A stretch of 64,000 nucleotides of DNA from Selaginella moellendorffii (Eukaryota > Streptophyta > Lycopodiopsida > Selaginellales > Selaginellaceae), in assembly GCF_000143415.4 (NCBI RefSeq), contig NW_003314387.1, positions 279,662 through 343,661 of the forward strand. The letters run 5' to 3'. The notes under the pieces were generated by a model. The model did no database searches, was not told where the DNA came from, and saw nothing but the letters and a program-made list of their open reading frames with translations. Below are positions 31,125-40,754 of the stretch, piece by piece; the first letter of the stretch is position 1, and every line of letters starts with the position of its first letter. Both the position numbers and the translations under genes were made by a program.

Positions 31125-32026
31125 ATGCGCGAGAGGAGAAGCTCTGCGATGGTGCGCGAAGACGGTGAGTTCGAGGACGACGATTGTGCCGAGCTCCTCA
31201 AGATCTACACGAGGGGCCAGAGGCTGGGCTGCGGGAGCCAGGGCCAGGTTTTCGTGCTCAAGGGTGCTACGAGCTAATGTTTCCATCGGGGAGGGAGGCC
31301 GGGACGGCTCATGTCCAAGCTCCGCGGCTGCGCTGGAGTGGTCTCGTTGGCGGGCTTCGTGAAGGAGAGGAGCGGCGGGGCTTGCTACGGGACCATGGTC
31401 ATGGAGCTGTGCGGTCCTAGCCTGTTCCATCGATTGATCAAGGGAGGGCCGCTGGGCGAGGAGGAGGCCGCCAAGACCATCCAGATGCTGGCGGAGGCGC
31501 TCAAGGGGATACGTACCAGCGGCATCGTCCACCGGGATCTCAAGCCGGAGAACATTGCCGAAATCTCCAATCACCACCTCATGCAAGGTCAAGCTGGACG
31601 CTATTGCCGTGCACGAGGTGGTGATTGGAGATTTCGGCATGGCCACTGACGACCCCAAGGAGATGTCACAGTGCTGTGGAACCGGGAAGTTTATGGCCCC
31701 AGAGGTGACGAGCTGCAAGGGTGGTCATGGCGATGCAAGGTCATAGAGCTTTTACACTGCAGCCATCGACGTGTGGGCACTGGGAGTGATCGCATATGAG
31801 CTGCTGAGAGGCTACAAGCAATCCAAGGAGATCGAGTTGTTGCGAACCGGGGAATTCCTAGATGGTTGTCCTCTCTCAGACGAGGCGGTGGATCTCATCT
31901 GCGGGATGCTGGCTGTGGAGCCGAGCGAGAGGTTGATGCTGGATGGTGTGCTGGAGCATCCCTGGATCGTGGAGAATTGCAGAAGATCAAGAAGACGATT
32001 CAAAGGAGGAGGCGCTGTGGAGTGAA
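31125..32026 (+). pseudogene. CAMK/CDPK-like Ser/Thr kinase pseudogene
   Basis: Kinase motifs occur in order but in changing frames: glycine loop RLGCGSQGQVF, then a stop; HRDLKPEN; IGDFGMA; GTGKFMAPE; DVWALGVIAYELL; and a C-terminal LEHPWIV typical of CAMK kinases. The VAIK segment is lost. Between HRDLKPEN and DFG there is an inverted duplication that breaks the frame, and a stop interrupts the activation-segment region near 31745. At least three lesions rule out a functional product. Confidence 0.9.
31557..31638. repeat. Perfect inverted repeat inside the kinase pseudogene
   Basis: 24-nt arms at 31557-31580 and 31615-31638 are exact reverse complements around a 34-nt spacer. The right arm is the native DFG-coding sequence; the left is an inverted copy of it. 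Confidence 0.95.
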
Positions 32027-32199
32027 GAGGAGTGCTCCCGGTTTTAGTAGCGACTAAGAAAGTTCAAGCAGCTTGAGTGTCTTAAATACATGCCTCCATC
32101 AGCCAACTTGGTGAGCGCCTTACATGAAGAGATAAATGTAAACCAGGGTGTAATTTGATCATACAAATCATAGTTTAAAAACAATGATATAACGTGAAT

Positions 32200-32935
32200 T
32201 TGGCTACCACTTGGTATGGTCCAAGCCCAGCTCGAAAACGCTCCTGTCTGCTTGTCGCGTGAAGCCTTCACCACTTTGCATCTGGTAGCCAGAAGATCCG
32301 GGAGAAATGGCATGGCTTGGACGACCTCTCGAGCGAGTTCCATGTTCCCAGCCCGTCCCAGGATGTCTGTGACTGAATCGTAGTGCTCCCTCAAAGCTGT
32401 GATTCCAAAGTCGCCGCTCATGAGCACGAAATGGCGGAGTCCCTGTTCTAGCTTTCTGCCATGGCTGGACGCAGCGAGAACACTGGAGAAGGTTTGCTCG
32501 TCCGGAGTGAGTCCCTCGATTGCCATCTTCACCACCAGATCGAAGCAGGAGCTTAGTTCTCCGGCCTGAGCATTTCCTGCGTTCATGGTGTTGTGCTCGG
32601 ATCTGTCACTGGAAACAGCAACTTAGAAGCGGCAGCACGGTTCTTCGAGCGTTTTCCCGAGAAGAACGTCGTGTTCCAGGAGACAATGCTGCGAGCGTAG
32701 AAAATCTTCTGGGCCTCCAAAAGTTTCCCGTGATGAACACCGTAGCCAGCCAGAATTGTGTTCCAGGATATCTTGTCTCTCTTGGGCATTGTTTCAAACA
32801 CCACCTTGGCTTGCTCGAGTTCACGAGCTTGAAAGCAAGCTCCCAGCATGAGGTTCCAGGACACAAGGCTCCTATCTGATATCTCATCAAAAACTTTCTT
32901 GGCCTCAATTATCTTGCCACCATTTCCTTATGAGA
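32200..32935 (-). pseudogene. PPR pseudogene with C-terminal motifs
   Basis: Two good minus-strand blocks in different frames: NLMLGACFQARELEQAKVVF with KRDKISWNTILAGYG, and the segment before LTPDEQTFSSVLAASSHGRK with REHYDSVTDILGRAGNMELA. The second resembles the end of a PLS array plus E1 motif. The 5' part, and anything after about 32250, are missing. Confidence 0.8.
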
Positions 32936-34330
32936 CTTGAATAAGCTGTCCATGCACCAGCAAGGATCCTCTATTACTTTTGTGACTCTTCATTTCCTGA
33001 AAGAATTTTTGCATCATTATTTTCCATTGCAGTAGCAACAATAGGACAGTATTGAAACCAAAGCCTCCACCGATAAAATGGAAAATGCTAATTCAAAAAA
33101 CAAAAAATGTTAACAATTTCATTAAACACCCAACAATAAACATTTGGCCACAACAACATTCACACTCTTGAGGATCAATGAGGTGGTTGCCATGTTTTTC
33201 CTTGAGAGGATGGCTTTCCAGATGGAGGTGTTAGGTACTGCCTTCTCTAGCAGGGACAATCCAGTGCGGACACAGTGGGATACCAGCCGATTGTCAGTCA
33301 CATGCTCGCAGCATTCACGTCTCTGGCCCCAAAGTTTGGAGAGCGCCTCTAAGAAGAAGAGGAAGAGTGCTAAGGTGATCCGGGTTTTGATTCCTTCCAA
33401 GATGAAAAGAGAGAAAACGATGACGAAAAGAAGTTGATGGAAAAGAAGACAATGAAGATGGTGAAGCTCATAGGCCGTCTTGTCCAAGCTCTTTCCTCTC
33501 GGTGAGCAAGCCAAGAGTTTCACAAACGAGGCAATCCTCCGGATGTATGGACGTGACCACTCCATCAACCAGCAAATCCCTCCGGGAGTTCTCGGTGGAA
33601 GACGAGCGGAAGAATGGCCAGACGATCCCTTCGAGATCTTCTACTAAGGCTGTGCCGCCGCGGTGTGCAACATACGAGCAGGAAGGATGGACAAGACCCC
33701 GTGCATTGCCGTTGGACTCAAATGGTGGGATCGATCCGGTGGGCATCGTCCGGGTCACCGCAAAGAACAAGATCACGAGCTCAAGCGCCGCATCGTTCAA
33801 GTCCCACGTCGAAAAGAAGTGTGACTGGCTCGAGCTGCGAGGCGAAGGTCGCAGAGCCCGCAAGCTTAGGAGTATCTCCAAAAGACTGATGGAGCGCTCA
33901 TCGCTGCTCTCGAGACGCGACTTCGCGCAAGAACAGCCGAGGCCGCCATGAATCTCGACGAGAAGAGGTGGAGCATCGCTACAAGTCTAGCGCATTCGCA
34001 GCGAAGCCATGCAATCTCCTCGTGGGAGAGGCCACGTATCCGCCTCAATCCTCCGTGATGCTACGGTTTTCGCTGGATAGAACGCGAGGTCCGGCTATGG
34101 TGACAAAGACCTTGTGTCCGGGATAGCAAGGACTTTGGAGACCGTGTTCTTGTCTGGTGCTTGAGAATCGTGGAGAAGCTCTTGCGTGACCGCGATCAAG
34201 CCACGAGCTCTCTTGTATTTTAAAGAACTTCTTCCATCACTTTCTTCGTTTCAAGAGCATCTTCTTCCAGTCTGGGCATTTCATCGAGCATTTTGCCTTT
34301 GCTTGAAGCGTTGAAGAAAAAATATACTTT
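32936..34330. other. Stretch with unassigned open fragments
   Basis: Overlapping frames on both strands (for example 33122-33568 and 33468-33881 minus, 33502-33951 plus). The minus frames could be pieces of one broken gene with a hydrophobic segment near 33400, but no family is recognised and no splice solution is evident. Confidence 0.35.
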
Positions 34331-34620
34331 AAGAAGTGAGCTTGGCCGTAGGCATTGAAGCCCTGGCGCTCTTCCGGCAAATGCTTCTCGATCTATTCCG
34401 TCACGTGCTTGTAGCTATCAATGCCGATCCGGCGGAGATCCATCCACGCGCTAGTTGTCGCCGCTGGCCTGGATAGCTTCACTTCCAGGCATTTCGGGCA
34501 AATGCCGAGAATGATCTTCCATCTCGTGGAAGACTCCCAAAGCGTCCGCGCGCCCGCACTTTCCATAGACGGGATTAGCGAGGAACCTACGATCCTTGCC
34601 CTCAGGAAAACCATTTGAGA
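34330..34620 (+). pseudogene. Rearranged PPR fragment
   Basis: Plus-strand ALFRQMLLDLFRHV and VAINADPAEIHPRA resemble the PPR debris at 17.8 kb. The adjoining 34500-34570 reads as PPR debris only on the minus strand, so the fragment is internally inverted. Confidence 0.55.
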
Positions 34621-35615
34621 TTCTAAAATTAGGAGATGGTCAAGCTCTGAACGATCTAGTCTCATTGATGACTGCTTTGAAGCCGGGGAATTTTATCTTA
34701 AGGGTCAGTTACTTTGAGGTGGAGCTGACAGCGATCTCTTTCTGGCGGACAGATGTCCTGGAAAAGCGCTTCCTAATTACAAAGAATACGAAAAATGCGA
34801 AACGTTTTTTCTGCCGGTTTGGTCTGGGAGCTTGCACTTCTGAGGCAAGAGGTGTTCCCGGAAAAAGACCTGCAGGAGTGAGAGGTACAGGCACTGGGGT
34901 CGAATCCCAGCACATGTTCTGGAGAAGACTTCGATGGGTTTGGCATCATCCGGGCAATGCCGGCCTTGGCAGACGCGTGACTTTTGGCAATGCCGAGTCA
35001 AATGACAAAGTTCTCTACATGCGAGGTGGAGACGCTTATAAGAGTTACGAGCTGCAGTTTGCTTCGCGTTTTGTGAGCAAGATTGTGTATGAGACGTTTT
35101 CCAAGGATACACTCCAGTGCTCACAATGGACTTTTGAAAGTGATGGACAACTTTCAAGTAGAAGGTTTATATGATTTCATAACAGTTTCAAAAGATAGAG
35201 ATAATGTTAATGTGAATATTTTGATAATGCAGGGATAATGCTATAGGTAAAGGGATGGTTGTGATGAAGAAGAATATAGTTCTACTGCTGTATGGACAAT
35301 CTGCTGGATAGATTTTGGAAGCCCATCCACTGTTTTCAGCCTCCTGTCAATGATGTTCCAGATCCACAAGAATTTACTTCACACCGTTGATGATTACCTC
35401 TGTAACGCCCCATTTGTAGTTGTTTCAGAATATTTCATTGAATTATTAGTTTGACAAGTATCTCGTCACGTGTTTCAGCTGAGAAACTGAGTGTGAAGCT
35501 AGAACACTTTCGACGAATTAGAGAATCAATTGTGCTCGTCTCAGTGTTGAGAGGAATCTAAATTGAGCACGTTTTCAAATGTGAAGCCAGTCAAACATGG
35601 GCGACCCCTCCCAGA
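34621..35615. other. Intergenic upstream of the DIT1/PvcA gene
   Basis: One long open frame (34596-35174) lacks recognisable motifs and good context. Near 34900 a tRNA T-arm-like string (GGGGTCGAATCCC) occurs without a cloverleaf. Otherwise nothing recognised. Confidence 0.4.
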
Positions 35616-35623
35616 TATAAAAG
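35616..35623 (+). promoter_or_regulatory. TATA box of the DIT1/PvcA-family gene
   Basis: TATAAAAG, followed by a G-rich stretch and then a C/A-rich leader, lies 115 bp before the ATG. It is a canonical plant TATA motif and the best core promoter in the window. Confidence 0.75.
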
Positions 35624-35737
35624 GCTGCGGGGTCACAACCCACATATCCATCCGCAACACAGCTAAAGATTTCTATGCACCAGATTTTCATCTAGGGACC
35701 ACTTCATTCACTTCTTTTGATATCTTCAATTCATTCC

Positions 35738-37285
35738 ATGGCTTTTCCAAAGGACAAGATTGCGTTCTTGTATATCCATAGAGAGAGCGGTGAGATTGCC
35801 TTCGTCTCACAATCTGCGTCCAGGCATGTTCCAGTAGCAGCGAAGTGTGATTTCTTGTTCTCTTCCATGGTCGTGAGTGACAAGGCACAAGATTTAGAGG
35901 CAGCCAAGCAAGCCACAATCTCCATGGCTCCGGAGATCAACAGCTACAGCATGTCCATGCTTGGAGCTGATTCATGCTCACCGTGGGAAGCCATCGTCTA
36001 CGAGAGATACATTGGGAATGGATTTGAGGGCGTGGTTTTCATCCAGGATCCCAGTCAAGGGACTCTCCAGGAGGATAGCGAGAGCATGAGTTATCTGGCG
36101 TCTCTGCTGCTGGACAACAGTGTCATGACCAGAGATTGCCTTCTGGAGCCCTTCACTTCACACACACCTCAAGAGGTGGACGACATCACCTCCCAAGTTG
36201 TGGACATCATCGAGAAGAATTACATCCACTTTCCAAAGCACGATCAGTGGTTCACCAGTAGAGGCAAACAAAGATTTGCAGACAGAGTGAGGTACCACGT
36301 TGCAAGAAATGTTCCACTCGAGTTCGTCTTGCCGGCATTTCCAGTCAAGTCGTGCAATCCTGACAAGACACTGGGAAAATGCCCCGACAAGGCAGAGGAG
36401 CTAGCCATCCATTCCATGAAGATCGTTGCGAATCTCATCAAGGCCGTGTATGCTCCAGGCGTGCACTACAACGTCGTCTCGGATGGCCATGTCTTCTCTG
36501 ATCTGGTCGGCTCGGATGATGCTGCCGTGGATTCTTATGGAGAGATGTTTTGGGAGATGGCACACAGTCTGTATCCTGGCCTGGTCAGCTTCTTTCGCTT
36601 GGATGAGTTTCTGCTGGACAACCACAGCGAGGACAGCATTACGAAGCTCATTTCCAACACCACCGTGGAGCATCCCGTCGGGACCGAGATCACCGCCAAT
36701 GCAGAGAATGCCAGGCGAGCTCTCATGTGCTTGTTTGGATGTGATGAGTCAACTGTCACCAAGGAGATCAAGGAGGACCCGGAGACACGCAATCTATATC
36801 GTGGCTTCTCCAGGTTCATGCTCGAGGACTTGTACGAACACAAGAGCTGCAAGGACCTTCCGTCAAAATCGGCCAAGAAGAAGCTGTGCAGCCAAGTTGC
36901 CTTTCTCATGATCCTCAGGAACCGTGCCTACTCGGCCATGGTGGAGTGGCTCTTCCCTTTGCAGCTCCGCATCTCCATCCACCCTCATCCAAACAGAGGT
37001 CCCAAGTATGGCATCAACGTCATCCATTCCTCTCTAGTGGCAGCCCAGCGTTCTTCCGAGGAGAAGAACTTCCACATCCCAACACCGTGGCACAACGCGG
37101 TGGTGGAGCGGGCAGATGGCAAGTTCATGCTACTCCATTCCAAGGTTATCCGAGGGTCCGAAAGTTTGGGAGAACAGCTCGAGCTGAGCCAGCAGCTCCT
37201 GCTCAAGCGTGACGGCTTTACGATGGTTCTTGTGAGGTATCCGGACGGCAGACCCAGCCACTACAAGCAGATCAGCGTCTGCTAG
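35738..37285 (+). CDS. DIT1/PvcA-family isocyanide-synthase-type protein
   Basis: Single intact exon, 515 residues from the first ATG at 35738. From about residue 165 the protein follows the DIT1_PvcA family: VLPAFPVKSCNPDKTLGKCP at 197-216, VSDGHVFSDLV at 247-257, IHPHPNRGPKYGINVI near 414-429, and TPWHNAVVE near 449-457. Bacterial PvcA/IsnA turn the amine of Tyr or Trp into an isonitrile using ribulose-5-phosphate; yeast Dit1 acts in dityrosine spore-wall synthesis. The first ~160 residues are not recognised. No organellar or secretory signal is evident. No 2-oxoglutarate dioxygenase (PvcB-like) or P450 (Dit2-like) partner is nearby. Lack of introns among intron-containing neighbours, and the family's mainly microbial spread, suggest transfer, which only a tree can decide. 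Confidence 0.85.
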   Translation: MAFPKDKIAFLYIHRESGEIAFVSQSASRHVPVAAKCDFLFSSMVVSDKAQDLEAAKQATISMAPEINSYSMSMLGADSCSPWEAIVYERYIGNGFEGVVFIQDPSQGTLQEDSESMSYLASLLLDNSVMTRDCLLEPFTSHTPQEVDDITSQVVDIIEKNYIHFPKHDQWFTSRGKQRFADRVRYHVARNVPLEFVLPAFPVKSCNPDKTLGKCPDKAEELAIHSMKIVANLIKAVYAPGVHYNVVSDGHVFSDLVGSDDAAVDSYGEMFWEMAHSLYPGLVSFFRLDEFLLDNHSEDSITKLISNTTVEHPVGTEITANAENARRALMCLFGCDESTVTKEIKEDPETRNLYRGFSRFMLEDLYEHKSCKDLPSKSAKKKLCSQVAFLMILRNRAYSAMVEWLFPLQLRISIHPHPNRGPKYGINVIHSSLVAAQRSSEEKNFHIPTPWHNAVVERADGKFMLLHSKVIRGSESLGEQLELSQQLLLKRDGFTMVLVRYPDGRPSHYKQISVC

Positions 37286-39060
37286 GTGGCAGCCACAGCT
37301 TCCGTCTTTGCCAGGTTGGCCTTCATTCTTTCTAGACTGCGGTCTAAGCCCAATATTTTCCAATACAATTCTTTGTTATCTTGCTTAGAATTGGCATTTC
37401 ACATCAATCTTAGTTGAAACCTAGCAGTCACAAACAAATACAGCTTGTAGCAAACATAAGCCACCTTGGATTGCTATGCCTTTAAATGCACGCCTATGAC
37501 TCAAGTGGAGTTTTACCTAGGGTCTTACATTTTTGTTTTCTTTGTCTAGCTATGCACCCGCTCATTGTCGCACGGTGCTTAAGCTGGATAGTCGTGGCAA
37601 GCTCGATAGAACTTGAGCTTTCGTTTCCCAAAGTTGTTGCAAACTGGACAGTTAGTATCCATTCGCGATTCTCACAAACAAACTTTGTTATGCAGATGGT
37701 TTGCCAGCTCGTCAACTGGTTGACTTTCTGTTGAATGGTTCGCACTCTACCTAGCAGCATCGAGACTGTCCTAACTACGATTGATCGACTAGCACTTGAG
37801 ATTTATGAGGAATCGTCAGCTTGCCCTTTGCGTGGCATGGATCTCGTGTGCCATCCGACCGACCAGCCTCTATGAATGCCGTGACAAAACCAGATGTCTT
37901 CTCCAAAAATTCTTCCTATCGAGTAAGCAAAGAGAGGGACGCATGCTCCAATTTGCTTCCAACTTGCGGGTGTGTCGTTCTTGGAGAGACTTTCGTTTTG
38001 TACGGGAGATGGATATTTGTGAAACTGAGGTTTCTCCAGTTTAATTTCCTATCGGGTGGTGGTGACTTCTAGGCATCCCTGGCACTGGTATTTCACTGCC
38101 ACTAACAGTATTTGGTGGTTGCGGCAGTGGTTTCTTGTAACCTGGATTTGTTCACGTACAGTCTGCTCGGGCACAAAGAATTCAGGTACTTGGTCTCGTA
38201 TTTTTTAATAACAACTTTTCTAGTCATGGTGTTCGTCTTGCCAGCTCTTCTTTTGGCGATGCTGTTTGCTGGACACAGCCTTGCCTTTATTGAGGCCGGG
38301 ACCAAGCAAATCGTCAAAGAAACTTTTTTTGTCTCCAACGTTCCAGTTGCGCTTTACACTTCGCAGGTGAACAAAAGCTGCTTGCTTGTAGACTATAAAC
38401 ACGAAAGAACACTCTGTTTCTCTTTACTTTTCTCCAAACAGCGCGGCTCAAAGAAGCGGCAAACCGAAGAGTGGAAAGCATTACGTTTCTGACACAATGC
38501 CATGCACTCGACGCTGCACAGGAATTTGCCAATGAGATTTTTAGATTGCTCTCCAAGCAGCGATAGTGGCAAAGACGAGGCCTCCGGTTCGTGGAATATC
38601 CACTGCCGTCATGTTTGGCGACGGAAGCTTGCATCGTCTTTTTTGACTATTTGACAATTTCTCGAATTACTCTTTGTTTTTCTTTCACGATGGATTCATC
38701 TTTCTTTCTTTTTTACTCCACAGGTGAAGAAGATGTTCCATGCTCATCTCTCTGTTTATCGAGTGCTCCAAGCATATATCTGCGTGACGATTCGCCGCCG
38801 TTGACGCCTATCAACAGCGAGCGAATGACGCACTTTCGTTTCACTTGCAAGTGGACCAGCAATCAATCGGGCCACCGACTTTTTTATTCTTTATAAAGGA
38901 CGAACAATCGAGCCCGTGCTCACACGAGTCTATGAAAACAACGAACGTGCAAGATCTCGTGCAAGGTACTCGATCTTACTGTTGTGAAAAGAAGAATAGA
39001 TTTCATGAAAGAGATGACGAGTGCTTGACCTTCGACAGGCAAGGCTAGTTGAGCAATGAT
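37286..39060. other. Intergenic with one hydrophobic open frame
   Basis: No gene can be assigned. The 38112-38492 plus frame holds a strong hydrophobic run (YLVSYFLITTFLVMVFVLPA) that could be membrane-spanning, but no start context, splice partners or family support it. Confidence 0.35.
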
Positions 39061-40095
39061 CCAGCTGTCGTACAAATGAGATCCATGTCATTTACATTTC
39101 ACATTAGGGCAACGTGATGCTCTTCTTGGAAAGAAGCTATATCAGGACAACTTAATATAATTTAAATGAAAGACTGCAAAAATATCCTTAAGTTTAGAAT
39201 TGGGTGTAAAGTTAGAACTACAATGATACATTATTAATCTAAAAAAAAGCTCTGGAAAAATAATATCTAATCAGGTGAAAATATTACATACGACCACAAC
39301 AGTTGTTAAATTGGCTATAGTTATGATAAATATTGCTGCTTTTGGATAATGAAATATAGAGCTTTACTTCCATATTTAAAATATAATTTCATTTACTAAA
39401 CACATGAATTTTCTTTTTACAAATCCCACAACTTTGTAATTTAATTTCTTTAAATGTTCTTTTTCAATTTAAGAATATTTCTAAAAATTATAAAAATAAT
39501 GTTCATAATTATGGGTATTTTACACTCTAACACCATCGGTAACAAGAAATTTACTTGCTCTTTTAATTTAATGTTAAAAAACTCTAAAAACACTTTTCCA
39601 CTGTTAATTTTTTATTTTTTATAATTAGATACATACACTACACATGTTGGGTAGGCCAAGTGAGCATTCTACATGATGGAAAAGACAGATATAATCAACT
39701 AGACACTTTTAAAACAATGTATTATAACCTAGCATACCCTAGTCATGGATGATTCATTTTTCTTATTTTAATTAGATGAAACTAAATATTTTGGTAGCTA
39801 TAAGAATAATGCCCATTAGTAACAGAAAAATATTATATCTAAAAGTTTAACATTGTATAAAAGTATAAAAGTGAATATTAATAAATGATAAATAATATTC
39901 AAGTGTGACTTTGGACCTCACACAAGCATATTTTAATATCTACTACAAATTTGTCCAAGCAAACCAAAAGCAAACCGAGCACATTTCGTAGCTTTGCATC
40001 CACACCACATGAGACCAATCCATTTCCATCTCGTCAATTTGCGTCGTCATGAAGTAGAAATTGCCGCCTGTATGGCTCCCGGAGTATAAGTCCTC
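39061..40095. other. AT-rich intergenic stretch
   Basis: Very A+T-rich, no frames or repeats recognised. Confidence 0.6.
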
Positions 40096-40400
40096 AGAAT
40101 GGCAAGGAAGCCATAGAGGGACTCCACCTCAATTCCAACCATTGCTTCCATCGAAACTGTTTTTGGACTCGATTAAGCAGCTCCCTGCCTGGATCGTTGC
40201 ATATCTCAAATTCATAAGATCTTGGAGGAGGAGAAATTAGTTCTTTTCTTTCTGGGCTAGATACAGTCTTCTTTTCTGTTTGTTTCTCTTGAAAAAGTGT
40301 GGATGGTTCAAGAAAAAGAAAAAATCCATCCTGTGTGATCCGAGAGTGCAGCCATAGCGCTCGAGGAGAAGCAAAGATGATTGTCACACCTGACCAGAGC
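40096..40400 (-). pseudogene. Short PPR relic
   Basis: The minus strand near 40320-40395 reads VTIIFASPRALWLHSRITQD, corresponding to the VTIISALG..QWFHSRIKQEGF segment of the PPR gene at 6466-9123. It is truncated and followed by repeat-type sequence. Confidence 0.7.
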
Positions 40401-40570
40401 TGGCAAGGTCATGATCTTGGCTTTCTTTCAGAACGGGAATTCGGATTGGTGTATGCAAGCTGCTGCTTTTTCTTCTTCTTTTTGCCAGCTTGTTTGCTAG
40501 ACCATGCAAAACAATATTTTGATTCATGCAATGTCCCTCGAGCTAGTCTTTAACAAAAAATTTAAGTTGG

Positions 40571-40692
40571 GTCTCTCTGGCTGTGGATTCGAACCTGTGA
40601 CCTTGCCAACAAATTTCTTTATTCTAGCGAGATAGCCGGCCAACAGGTTCCCATCCAAAATCTACATTAATAGCTTGTTAACGTATCTAACA
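40571..40692 (-). repeat. tRNA-related SINE-like repeat, copy 6
   Basis: Same unit with a perfect minus-strand B-box. It lies 62 bp downstream of the stop codon of the DYW PPR gene, outside the F-box mosaic, showing that the unit moves on its own. Confidence 0.75.
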
Positions 40693-40754
40693 ATGTGAAT
40701 TTTTTAATCTACTGTGATGGATCCGGTCGATGCTGATCGATCAGCATCAGTCCA

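Noticed and set aside
34880-34915. tRNA T-arm-like sequence (GGGGTCGAATCCC)
   Set aside because: No acceptor, D- or anticodon arm can be built around it.
34596-35174. 192-codon plus ORF
   Set aside because: No ATG at its left end, no domain and no conserved motifs. It begins in PPR debris.
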